DNA of 64,000 bases from Adenophora triphylla var. japonica. Lineage: Eukaryota > Streptophyta > Magnoliopsida > Asterales > Campanulaceae. Positions 22,460-33,845 of the stretch are shown one piece after another (within the stretch, counting starts at the first letter, position 1; every line of letters starts with the position of its first letter). The stretch lies in NCBI GenBank assembly GCA_022495995.1, contig JAFEMH010000986.1:186001-250000 (forward strand). Reading direction: 5' to 3'. The position numbers and the translations under genes were made by a program. Below the pieces are notes generated by a model. That model made no database searches. It saw only the letters and a program-made list of their open reading frames with translations, and was not told where the DNA came from.

Positions 22460-24195
22460 TTGATAAGTATTTCGGCTGAATCTCAAATGAATGATCATTT
22501 GATTGAGGTACCAAGTGAGACACCCGAACCTCGTAAAAGTAAAAGAACAAGGAAAGCTAAATCATATGGTTCTGATTTTCAACTATATTTAGTTATGGGA
22601 TCAAGAGATCAAATTGAATCTCAATACTCTTACTGTTATAGTATAGAGGAGGATCCAAGAACCTATGATGAAGCAATAAAATCTCGAGATGCTGGTTTTT
22701 GGTAAGAAGCAATCGATGATGAGATTAGTTCTATTATGAAAAATAATACATGGATCTTGTCTGATTTACCACCGGTACGTAAACCTTTAGGGTGCAAATG
22801 GATCTTCAAAAAGAAGATGAAAGTCTATGGAACAATTGACAAGTTTAAAGCTCGATTAGTAATCCAAGGCTTTAGACAAAGGAAGAAATCGATTACTTCG
22901 ATACCTATGCACCGGTTGCTCGTATCACTACTATTAGATTTCTGATAGCTTTGGCTGCTATTCAGAATCTATTGATCCATCAAATGGATGTCAAAACAAA
23001 GATTTTTAAATGGTGATTTGGAAGAAGAAGTGTATATGAAACAACCAGAAGGATTTATTATGCCAGGTAATGAGCATAAGGTATGTAAGTTAATTAAGTC
23101 ATTGTATGGGCTGAAGCAAGCACCTAAGCAGTGGCATCAAAAGTTTGATTATGTTGTTTTGTCGAATGGTTTTGTATTAAATCAGTCCGACAAATGTGTA
23201 TATATAGCAAACATTTGATTAATCCGGTAAAGGTGTAATCATTTGCCTATATGTTGATGACATGTTGATTTTTGGCACAGACCAAAATGTAGTTGATGAA
23301 ACTAAGAAGTTTTTGTCATCAAAGTTTTCTATGAAGGACAAGGGAGAAGCCGACGTAATTCTTGGTATAAAGATTAACGGATGAACAAGGGAATTACAAT
23401 TTCACAATCTCATTATATTGAGAAAATTCTCAAGAGGTTTAATTGTGATAATTGTTCTAAAGTTAGTACTCCCATGGATCCAACTGAGAAACTTGTATCA
23501 AACACTGGTAAACCTGTGTCACAGCTCGAATACTCAAAAGCCATAGGCAGTTTGATGTATGCTATGACGGGCACTCGACCTGATATTGCTTATGGAGTTG
23601 GACGATTGAGCAGGTTTACTAGTAATCCTAGTAGACAACATTGGCATGCTATAACAAGGGTATTCAAGTACTTAAAAGGTACTATGGACTATGGTTTGTA
23701 TTATAGTGGACATCCTTCAATATTAGAAGGTTACACAGATGCTAGTTGGATCAACCAAGAAGATTCATCTTCTACTAGTGGTTGGGTGTTCTTGCTTGGA
23801 GGAGGTGCCATTTCTTGGGCTTCCAAAAAGCAGACATGTATTACGCATTCTACAATGGAATCTCGAGTTTGTAGCATTAGGCCGCCTTTGGAAAAGAAGC
23901 AGAGTGTCTTCGAAACTTGGTATATGAGATTCCATTATGGCCAAAACCGATATCACCAATATCTATCCATTGTGATAGTGCAGCTACATTGGCTAGGGCT
24001 TATAGTCAAATGTATAATGGCAAGTCTAGACACTTGGGTGTCAGACATAGTATGATTCGGGAGTTAATCATGAATGGTGTGATATCAGTTGAGTTTGTTC
24101 GGTCGCAACAAAATTTAGCTGACCACTTGACGAAGGGGTTAGCCAGAGACTTGGTAAATAAGTCTGCAATGGGAATGGGATTAAAGTCCATTTAA
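22460..24195 (+). pseudogene. Copia unit 2 reverse transcriptase and RNase H (broken)
   Basis: Same motifs as unit 1 ([34 protein letters not shown]), same stop after AGFW, and the same integrase deletion upstream. It has private small changes near 22774, 22998, 23205 and 23865-23885, one of which breaks RNase H at STMES. Confidence 0.85.
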
Positions 24196-24730
24196 TCCTC
24201 CAATTGTGAGATACCCAATTCCCTTCTAATACAACGTTAGAAGCTTGAATTCAATGTGGAAAGCTCGCAGTTGGAGATTGGAACACATGTTATTATCTTT
24301 CCCAAGGTATGTGTTCGGACACACGCAAGTAAAGGTTAGGTTGAAGAATATCTTCTTAATAGTTCCTTTGAAAAAATTGCAAATGCAGGTGCAAGATTAA
24401 AGGAACTACCTATGTGGACATGAAGTTTTGCCGCTTCAAGAAGCTAGGACTTAGCTTCCTATATGTTCACTATTGGATATGGACATATGGCTTGTAATAG
24501 TGTCAAGGTTAAACAAAGAGAATTGTACTGAACTTATGTGTATAGTATCTTCAGGTATTCATATGAGTTGACGGGTTCAATCGTTAGGACACCCCGATTC
24601 TCGAGTATTTGAAATGTGTATTATACTAAGATGAAAATTCAATCGCAAGACATTTTCATTTATGCATTCGTTTGTTTCGTTATTTATAAAGTTTAGTAAA
24701 TCAAAGAATTACACTAAAATGGAGGGGATT

Positions 24731-25031
24731 TGTTGGTGATTTTAGTATCATCAACTTATTTTATTGTAATGGTGATTTACTAAGAGATCAATGTGATTCG
24801 TATTAGACTCGGATACGAGTAAGGGAAAGTGTGGAGTACACACTCGTTTGAGCTAAAACGAAGTCAACCTCAATAAAGAAGTAAAAGTTAAAGGGTAGCA
24901 CATTTTGCTGATGTGCTCGGCCGAGCAGAGTCCTTGACTCGGCTGAGCAGAGCTTAGCAGATTGGCCAAGTTTCTGGAGTGTCTTGCTCGGCCGAGGCAT
25001 GTGCCTTGCTCGGCCGAGCAGTATGAACAAC
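24731..25031 (+). repeat. Copia LTR 3, first part
   Basis: Begins TGTTGG and is cut after GTATGAACAAC by the CACTA element; continues at 31908. Confidence 0.9.
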
Positions 25032-25044
25032 CACTACAAGAAAA

Positions 25045-25500
25045 AAGGCTTTTTGTGACTGCTAAAAGCCGTCACGTATGTGCGAAAAGCAGTCACGAAA
25101 AGGTAAGGCGACTGGGAAATCAATCGCCATGGCAGTCTCGTAAACCCTTGTCGCAATAGCTTAAAGTGACGGGATAAGCAGTCACCTTAGAAACTTATTT
25201 TCCGTGACTGCTTTTGGCCGTCACGTAAAGGGTTTTTTAATTTTATTTATTTAATTAATTAAATCACAAATGCAATCACGTTAGCTAGTATAAGGCGACT
25301 GGGTATGCAATCTTGTTAGCTTGTGTAAGGCGACTGAAAATGCAATCACCTTTGCTTAGAGAAGGCGACTGGAAATGCAATCACCTTTGCTTAGAGAAGG
25401 TGACTGGAAATGCAATCACCTTTGCTTAGAGAAGGCGACTGAAAATGCAATCACCTTTGCTTAGAGAAGGCGACTGAAAATGATGTTTTGCCATCACATT
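25045..25500. repeat. CACTA left subterminal repeats
   Basis: Short units reading GCGACTGGAAATGCAATCACC and TTTGCTTAGAGAAGG alternate, four to six times in tandem at 25290-25490. Such repeats bind the element's own TNPA-type protein in En/Spm elements. Confidence 0.8.
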
Positions 25501-25782
25501 AGCTCTTAAATGTTTCATTACAATAATATTATGAATTAATATTGATAAATCCACAAACTTTTCCAAAACTTAATTGAAAACAAACTTTTATTCATTTAAA
25601 ACTAAATATATTGTCTCAAAATAACATTCACCATTACATTTAACAAACTATTCATGTCTTACTAAACTTGTTCAAGAACCATTCTAGCTACCATATTATG
25701 TTCAAAAATCAATAGTCTAAAGGTATACTCCCTCTAGAGCACAAACCAAAAGAAAGATCAAGTAACCATACTAACTATAATC

Positions 25783-25980
25783 CTAATGCTCACCCATCTC
25801 ATCTTCCCCCATCTCATCATCACTTGTCTCATTATCATCAGTACCCATCTCATCATCAGGTGTCTCATAATAATCATCACCTATCTCTTCATATAATTTC
25901 AAGCCAGGATCATCGACTCCATTCACAGGATCTGCAGGCTCCAATCCATTTGCCTCACGTAATTTGTTTGCATAAGTTTC
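25783..25980 (-). pseudogene. Possible terminal exon inside the CACTA element
   Basis: After a TTATAG acceptor the minus strand reads ETYANKLREANGLEPADP, then an acidic tail with repeated DDEMG, ending GEDEMGEH and a TAG stop: 65 residues. It could be the end of a CACTA-encoded protein or of a captured gene. No upstream exon was recognised, so I give no function. Confidence 0.4.
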
Positions 25981-26479
25981 CTATAAGAAAAATATGCAAA
26001 AATTTCTTGTTAGCTAATAATGGCAATGATAAGTGTATCATTCAGACATGTATTCACCTGATGACAGTCACTAAATAGTCTCAAACATTTCTCCATTTAT
26101 AAGAATCTCATTTATTTCCTACATACAAAATGTGTGAGCATGCATGTCCCTGCGAGTGTGCATGTGTATATATAGATGAGAGAGACTGATTACAATCAAT
26201 GAGTAAAATCTGAAATCATCAAACTGTTTCAGATATGAGCTCTATAAGCATCATCGGTGATAAAAGCATAGAACATACAAGTAATGCATTTTGAAAGTTT
26301 GTTGACAGAACAGCCTTATAATATGCATAAGAGTAATGTCCAGTCTAAATGGAGCAGATATGAGCTCTATAAGCTTCAACACACCTATAACGATAGACTC
26401 AAATCTATTTTCCAGACTAGTAACTGTGTTGACCAATGAAATTGGGTAGATACTTGACTTAAGTCTGGGATCAGAGTTT

Positions 26480-26640
26480 CTAAATGTCATCCAAGACTCA
26501 AAAACCAATATTCAAAATTAAATGTCATCCAAGACTCAAAAACCAATATTCAAAATTAAATCTCAAAAACCAATATTCAAAATTAAAAATTAAATGTCAT
26601 CCAAGACTCAAAAACCAATATTCAAAATTAAATCTCAAAT
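26480..26640. repeat. Short tandem duplication inside the CACTA element
   Basis: The phrase ATGTCATCCAAGACTCAAAA plus CCAATATTCAAAATTAAA occurs three times at about 26480, 26521 and 26595, with a shorter partial copy between. Confidence 0.8.
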
Positions 26641-27697
26641 TATAAACACTAGCACCAGACCTAAGAGCCCTGATTTAACTAATTCTGGAAGGCCGAAAAC
26701 TGGCTTTGACTACATTCATTCCTTTTATGGTTCATTAACTAGGACGAGACCAAAAAAGAAAGAGATAAGAAATAAACTAGGGTTAGGACACTCCTAAAGA
26801 CTGATGCTGCTAGTGGCTTTAGAATAAAGGTATAATCTAGCAAACAAAACATAATTTGACGGTAATACTGAAGTTACAAAAAAGTCACAAAATGATGTGT
26901 CATGAATCATGATTGTGTTGGTGCTTTTAATTATAGTGTGGCGGGCCACAATCGATGCAACCAATAAAATATTGCCACCTCATTTTGTATTCATCATTTT
27001 GTAACTTCTTTTGTGACCCTAGCATTGCCCTAATTTGACAGTTCCGACTACTAGAATGTAGTTCTGTGATCAGAGGTGTGTATATATGAATATATATATA
27101 ACCAGTTATCAAGTTGCCCAGATAAATTTTCAACAGCTTGCAGCTTAAGATTTCCTTTTACTTAATTTCACCAAGTGATCACTATCTTACTATACCCCAG
27201 CAGCCCACATTTGGCAGCATTCGCTGAGTTAGGTGTTTCTCCCAATATCTTTTTTAGCTTGCAACTCTACTTGAAAATGAATCTAAATCGATAATTCTCA
27301 ATGAGGGCATTCGAGTTATCAGCCAAGGTGGTAGAAGCCATATTTATATGGACAACTTTAACTATCTTTTAAGGTGAAGAGATGTTCACTAAGGTAACAA
27401 CTCACAGTCTTGTACGAACATTTCACCTGCATGCAGTAAAACTGGGCTAATGTGCCCTATACTTTGAGATGTTAGGTTTTACTTCCGCTTTGGAGCTAGT
27501 GAAAGGGTGATCATTGAGAACAACACGCCACAAGTAGGTATTAGAAGTGTGCTCTTTAGGGCATATGTTTGCAAAACCTAAATATAAATTATATTCTGTA
27601 GCATAGCAGCCAGATAAGACTACCGATTTCTTCCTGCAGGGTACACATTTCATCAAAGAAGCAACTTCATGAATCTTTATATTTGTTTTATGCACAC

Positions 27698-29424
27698 CTG
27701 ACTCCTCCTGAATCACTGCAGGAAGTTAGTATGGTTTGATCACTGTGGAGCCATGCAACAGTTCCGATGGTACCAGGAGAGTTGTCAACTTCTCTTGGAG
27801 GTGCATCTGGCCGGTTTAAATCAAATATGCGAAGTATCTTCTCAAAACCGCCGGTAAGTGGAAAGCGTGTATCCTGTATGATAATACAAAACCTCCTTTT
27901 TTTAATCCATCCTCTAAGAATAGCAAGACAAGAATCTATAGGAAAATGCTTTTCTAAATATAAGAATAATGATCTAACATGCATAAAGATTCAAAATTGT
28001 TATTCTGATGAGGCTAGATGTTTGTGGATGCAAGTACACATCATATGCTCAAACAGAAAATGTGTCATCAAAAAAGATAACCATTTGCCATTTGAAATGG
28101 AGAAATCCTACAATAAAAAATAAAAGCTACCCCACCCCGTAAATCCCAAAACAAGTGTTCATTTGTGAATAAAACAAGTCCCCAAAAGTGTTCCTTTCCT
28201 AATGAAGTCAACAACACTTATAATCTCTAGGGTCCTAATTGTGCTGCTAAACGTGTCTATAAGTCAATTTATTTGATTTCCTTAAAGCCACATCACATAA
28301 ACCAGTGAAGAAACTCTTCTACATCACCCACAAATACAGAACTCACAATTGGCAACAAATGGGATCTGACATATGCAACCAAACAATTCTGCATCCCATG
28401 GATATAATCAACTTCCTAGATGCAACGTTGATTGCAGGTCTGAATAGCATTTGATCCCATGGATATAAGCTACAATTCTATTGATAACACCAGAATGCCA
28501 GATACTCCATACTAGTACTAAAAGATGTCAGCACAATGTTGCATTACTGAGACAGAATTCCTTTGACAAATGGGTCCTCATTTAATAGATGGTGGTATTG
28601 AGAAAAGATACCCAAGATCGTAAATCAATCACGCTAGTTTTGATATCTAATGAAGGAACTTCTTAGAGAATTTTAAAACCAAATTACAAAACAAGCCAGG
28701 GAACATGATGACATTCTTACAATGAGATGCACTAGATTAATATAAATTAACATTACATTGCCTCCACCAAAGACATTAAAGAACCAACAGCAAAAAATGC
28801 TGAAACACATCTACAAGATCATACATGATGAGATTAGATTAGTCAACACTACCTCTGAGAAGGCACATGCCCGAACAATGTGCTTGTGGTCGAATGAGTG
28901 CAATACATCCCCAGTTAATGCGTCCCACAATTTCCTGCACAAGAAAAAAGAAAAGAGGATGATATTGATTCAATACAAAAAGATAAAATGCATAAGAAAG
29001 CAAGTTGCTACAGAAGAGGTGGAGTTAGGATATGTAATAGCTTTTAATACAAGCTTGATTATATAACACCCCATTACTAAAAACAAATGTTATATATCGC
29101 CATCAAGACAAGTATCTGCCATGAGGGAAAATAAATAAATACATAAATAATGGGCAGCAGAATCGATAGTAAACATTCAAATAGCATCTACAATATATTG
29201 AACTCTATTGTCATAATAGATCGTGTATGTCAATGATAAAACATTAGTAGTAAAGCATATTTGGAGAGGAAAAGGCTAGATCACATACGCTGTAAAATCT
29301 GCAGACGCAGATGCAGCGCGTAGAGCAGGGGTATCCAAGCAGCAACTCCATACTGCACCTTTATGGCCCTCAAAGGTTCCAATCCAGTCTCCAGTCTCTC
29401 CATTTCTTAGCATTGGAGTGGAAT
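27698..29424 (-). pseudogene. Captured fragment of a STRAP-like WD40 gene (three exons)
   Basis: Three exons lie in the right order on the minus strand with intact splice sites. 29289-29424 reads [20 protein letters not shown] and [10 protein letters not shown], with a GTATGT donor. 28853-28934 reads KLWDALTGDVLHSFDHKHIV, with acceptor TGCAG and donor GTAGTG. 27698-27873 reads EKILRIFDLNRPDAPPREV and TVAWLHSDQTILTSC, with donor GTGTGC. These join in frame and match plant serine/threonine kinase receptor-associated proteins (STRAP family, WD40 repeats). The normal first exon and all exons after the third are missing. It is a copied gene fragment inside a transposon and not a working gene, though a chimeric transcript is possible. 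Confidence 0.82.
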
Positions 29425-30049
29425 CTATATAAGAATATGTATGAGACTTAGTGTCCAACCTGAGTAGGAAATCATGAAATATTTATTAATGTTTCACACA
29501 TCAATCATAAAATCACATTTTCATTCAATCCATCACTGCTTCGGATGCTGGAAATACGAGGTATATATAGGATCATAAGGAGACCTCTAGCCTTCTAGAC
29601 ACTTAAATATAATTTCATATATTATTAGAGATACCAGTAGCAATTTATCCATAAGATCCTTCAAATGATTTCTAAAACCAGTGAACCAAAGAATTTAAAC
29701 ATCACTGAACATTTTGATGCAAAGCTGAAGTCTGTCTTGAGCTTCTTTTGTATACAACTATTCACAATCTAAAGAAAACCCTAGAAAGAAATAAAACCAT
29801 GAAAATTAGGGGAAGAACACCAGGAATTAAACCCTAATTTTGGGTTAAAAATAAACCCCAAATCGAGAACTTAGCTAATCAACAAAAATACACCAACAAA
29901 ATATACCAAAACAGTCCGAAATTTGACTTTTCAAAATCAAATCAAACTATCTTAAATTCATACAAAAGACGCAATATTTGTATACTTATAGACCAATTTC
30001 GGATCAAAATGGTCAAATCCATGTTAAAAACACAAAATATGAGGGGAAT

Positions 30050-30290
30050 TATACCTCTTGAACTCGCTAGGTTTCGGATCGGAGAGAGAGAGATGACGAG
30101 CGGAGAGAGGCTGACCGGAGAAACGACCGGAGCGGAGAGAGGCTGACCGGAGAAACAACCGGAGCGGAGAGAGGCGGAGCGGGAGAGACGAACGCAGCGT
30201 AGAGAGGCGGAGCGAAGCAGGAGCAGGAGGAGCAGGGAGAGGGAGAGGGAGAGAGCGGATAGAGAGAGATTATGATTTATTAGGTATCTC
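30050..30290 (-). other. GA-rich segment, possible captured 5' untranslated exon
   Basis: On the minus strand this is CT-rich with degenerate repeats of CTCTCCGCTCCGGTCGTTTC, ending at AGTTCAAGAG followed by GTATAATT, a possible splice donor. Its base composition resembles a plant 5' UTR. The assignment is tentative. Confidence 0.3.
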
Positions 30291-30449
30291 AAATTTAATT
30301 AATTTATTTTTGAGTTGGTCTTATAAAAAACTATTTTTTTCTTAAGATAAGGAAAAACGTGTTTTCAAAATAAACGGTGGCAATTTTGTAATTACTGGCA
30401 ACCATGTTCAAAATAAACGGTGGCATTTTCGTAATTAATGGTTCCCCCG

Positions 30450-31090
30450 TTTATGCCGGTTCATTTAACAAAGCGCCGGTGTGATAAAGTGCCGGTGCAT
30501 ATGTAACAAAGTGCCGGCGAAAAAAGTGCCGACCGCTTAACAAAGTGCCAGTGTAAACTCTACTGGCACTTTGTTAAATTGAAACTGACACTTTTTACAC
30601 GGGCACTTTTAAATACATAAACTGGCACTCTTCACACTGGCACTCTGTTACACTAACACTGGCACTTTGTTACACTAATATTTTTGCTGGCTCTCAAAAA
30701 TACAAGCACTGGCATTCAAAAATACATGGACTGGCATTTGAAAACACATTTACCGGCACTCAAAAATGCATATACCGGCACTCAAAAACACCGATAATTA
30801 TCTTTGCCGATATTCAAAAAAACATGAACTCGGCATTCAAAAAACATGGACTGGCATTCAAAATTACAAGAATCGGCATTCAAAAATACATTGACACTCG
30901 CTACACACTTACCGGCACTCTATTATACACTAACCGGCACTCCAAAATACATGGATCGGCACTTGATTATACACTAACGGCACTTGATTATACACTAACG
31001 GGCACTCAATTTTACACCAATGGGCACTTGATTATACATGAATCGGCACTCAAAACAACAAAACTGGCATTAGTTTGAACTGGAACGGGC
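30450..31090. repeat. Degenerate short repeats in the right part of the CACTA element
   Basis: About 30 irregular copies of a unit of the form GGCACT plus CAAAAATACA or TTGTTACACTA. They give spurious reading frames only. Confidence 0.75.
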
Positions 31091-31129
31091 ACATTTTATA
31101 CTCAAATCAACAGAGGAAGACCGGCAATT

Positions 31130-31500
31130 GCAATTTTAACCCCTTCGTCCTTCGTCCTTCTTCTTTCAACGACGACGCACAATCGTAGTTTCAAAATAAA
31201 TTTGAATTCAACATGAATCACCGATAATGAAGAATCAATTGAATTAGCCTTTGATTAAAGCAAACGGCGGCGGGAGAGAGACGATCAAATCGCCGGTTGA
31301 TTGGGGATTGAAATTAGGTTTGATTTCCGGTGGAAGAGCTTGGTTAGGGAGGAGATTGGGGCCGGCAATGGTGGTTGGGCTTGGTCGGAGAAGAAGGTGG
31401 GGAACGGAATTACGCCTTCTGCGTTCTGCGTATAGAGAGAGAGAGAGAGGAGAGCTGCATATAGCGTATAGAGAGAAAGGATTACGGCCCGTTAAAACAC
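31130..31500 (+). other. GC-rich unassigned segment in the CACTA element
   Basis: A segment more GC-rich than its surroundings, with purine-rich gene-like composition (GGTGGAAGAGCTTGG and similar). It could be another captured fragment. I recognise no protein in either strand. Confidence 0.25.
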
Positions 31501-31539
31501 GTTTTTTGTTAAGTTAACAAAAAACGCGTTTTTTATAAG

Positions 31540-31904
31540 TTTTTGGCTTTATTTTTTTATACTATCATTTAAGGTATTACGTGATTGCATTGGCAGTCAC
31601 CTTTTACTAAAATTACTTTTTTTATGTATTTATATTAATTAAATTATATAATTAATCAAATGTGATTGCAAAAGTCATCACAGTTTCAAAAAAGCAGTCA
31701 CGCTTGATTTTTTCATATTGGTACCAGTTTCTCGCATTGGCGCTCCGGACGAAATTACCAAACGTGATTGCACATGTGATTGTACTGCCATCTCCTTAAG
31801 GTAACGTGATTGCTTTTTATTTCCGTCTCCTTATCTGGTCTATGGAGACTGCTTTTTTTAGCCATCACAAAAAGCAGTCACAAAAGGCTATTTTTCTTGT
31901 AGTG
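31540..31904. repeat. CACTA right subterminal region
   Basis: Carries inverse copies of the left subterminal motif (ACGTGATTGC, AAGCAGTCAC) up to the terminal TTGTAGTG. Confidence 0.75.
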
Positions 31905-31907
31905 AAC

Positions 31908-32361
31908 ACGGCCGTGTAGTTCATAAGACAAGGCTGTGCAGCTTGGCAGAATTTCACTAGACATATGTGCTCGGTCGAGCGAGTCCCTTGACTCGGCCGA
32001 GCAGTTCCTGAACAGGTGCCTTTTCAAAGTGAAAAGACACATTGCTTGGCTAAAGTCATGTCTTTTGAATGTACCCTTTTACTGATACCTCTCCATCTGT
32101 TTAAATACAGATGTTTGATCTCATTTGGAACACACATAACATACAAGAGTGATACAACAATAACGAAAGCAAAACAATTCTCAAGTTTTTGATTTGTTCT
32201 CTTTGCCTAGAAAATAAATTGCGTGATTGTCTTATCCCAATAAAGATTTTGTGTAACCCATTCATTAAGGGTCGAAATACTTTATTCGGAAAGTGGATTA
32301 TACATGATTCAATCACATATTCGGCCTTAGTATCAAGATAAAGACCCTAAATTCCCCTACA
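31908..32361 (+). repeat. Copia LTR 3, second part
   Basis: Resumes with ACGGCCGTGTAG and ends CCCCTACA. Joined with 24731-25031 it makes a 755-bp LTR. Confidence 0.9.
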
Positions 32362-32386
32362 AACGAATAAAGTATTAGTGATACTC

Positions 32387-33305
32387 ATGGCTGGTGGAAG
32401 TACTTTGAAGGAGATGACGACACAGTTTGGAAAGCTAGACTAATTTGAAGGACAAGACTTCAGACGTTGGCAGAAGAAGATGCACTTCCTTTTAACAACG
32501 TTAAAAGTGGTGTATGTTCTATCTACCTCTATTTCGGAATTGCTTGAAGATGACAACTTGGAAGCAATCAGACGTAGATCAAAGTGGGAGAACGATGACT
32601 ACATCTGCAGAGGACACATATTAAACGATATGTCTGATTCTCTATTTGACATCTATTAAAATGAGGAATCTGCTAATGAGTTATGGGATTCTCTTGAATC
32701 CAAGTACATGGCAGAGAATGCTTCGAGTAAGAAGTTCCTTGTGAGTAATTTTAATAATTACAAGATGGTCGATTCAAGACCTGTCATGGAACAGTTCAAT
32801 GAACTCCTTAGAATCCTTGGACAATATACACAACATGGGTTGAAGATGGATGAGTCAATATCGGTTTCAAGTGTGATTGATAAGTTGCCTCCCTCTTGGA
32901 AGGATTTCAAACACACTTTGAAACATGGTAAAAACGATCTGTCTTTGGTTCAACTTGGTAGTCACTTGCGCATAGAGGAATCTCTTAGGGCGCAAGAGGA
33001 TGAAAAAGGCAAAGGAAAAGAAGTTGCTGGACCCTCGGTCAATATGATTGATGAGGGTGGAAACAATAAAAACAAAGGAAAGAAACGTAGTTTTAATGAC
33101 AATGGTTCTGGTTCCAACAAGAAGCCTAAATTGGCATGTTGGAAGTGTGGCAAAACTGGTCACTTTAAGAAGGATTGTCGTGTTGGAAACAACAAGAATG
33201 GCGCAAGCACACGTGGTTCGGGAAAGGGGTCTAAGGACCATTCTGAAGACCAAGGATGATGCTATTGCGTGGTGGATTGATTCCGGTGCCTCAACTCATG
33301 TTTGA
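32387..33305 (+). pseudogene. Copia unit 3 gag and protease remnant
   Basis: Starts at ATG 32387. It has private stops (LD followed by a stop at about 32441, and IY followed by a stop at about 32657), but keeps glutamine (VMEQFNELL) where units 1 and 2 have a stop. The zinc knuckle CWKCGKTGHFKKDC and WWIDSGASTHV protease segment are present. Confidence 0.85.
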
Positions 33306-33845
33306 AGATCGTTGTTGGTTTAAGATATATGAACCAATGGAAGACGAATCTGTTCTTTACATGGGTGATGACCATTCCGCTCCTATTCAAGGAAAAGAAG
33401 TGTGTTGTTGGAATTCAGTTCGGGAAAAACTATTTCTTTGTTTAATGTATTGTATGTACTAAAACTTCATTTCTGGTCCTGTATTGAACAAGTGTGAATA
33501 CAAACAAGTATATGAATCCGATAAGTATACCTTATCGAAGTCTAGTGTATTTGTAGGATTTGGTTATAATGGGATGTTTATGTTGAATTTAATTAAAATT
33601 CCTAGTTCTGTTTATATGACTTCTTCTGTTGTTATCAATTCTTCGTAATGGCATGCTCGGTGGAAAATATAATATTTCGAAAGGCTTTCAATTCTTAATG
33701 TAAGATTATCCCATTTTGAACATAGCCACCATCATTAGATGCGTTGTGAGTTTGTTCAAATGCATAGCCACGCATTTAATAATGTGTTGTGAGTATGCGG
33801 ATCTACTTGCTTTGGCTGAATATTTATTCACCATTAAGTTAAGAA

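Larger units (their letters stand above)
25032..31904. mobile_element. CACTA (En/Spm-type) transposon with captured gene fragments
   Basis: The left end is CACTACAAGAAAAAAGGC and the right end is its inverse, TATTTTTCTTGTAGTG. Three-base target duplications AAC lie at 25029-25031 and 31905-31907, and the flanks join to rebuild the copia LTR. Subterminal repeats based on GTGACTGC / GCAATCACCTT fill the first 460 bp and the last 350 bp. No transposase with catalytic motifs was found. The interior contains a possible terminal exon and three exons of a STRAP-like gene, so it is best described as a non-autonomous gene-capturing CACTA. Confidence 0.92.

Noticed and set aside
25290..25490. A CRISPR-like array of regularly spaced repeats
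   Set aside because: The repeats are contiguous subterminal repeats of a CACTA element in a plant genome, with no unique spacers.
27688..29458. A working WD40 gene
   Set aside because: The first exon and the C-terminal exons are missing and the fragment lies inside a transposon with exact ends.
30824..31078. 84-codon frame in the CACTA element
   Set aside because: Produced by the degenerate GGCACT repeats; no protein features.
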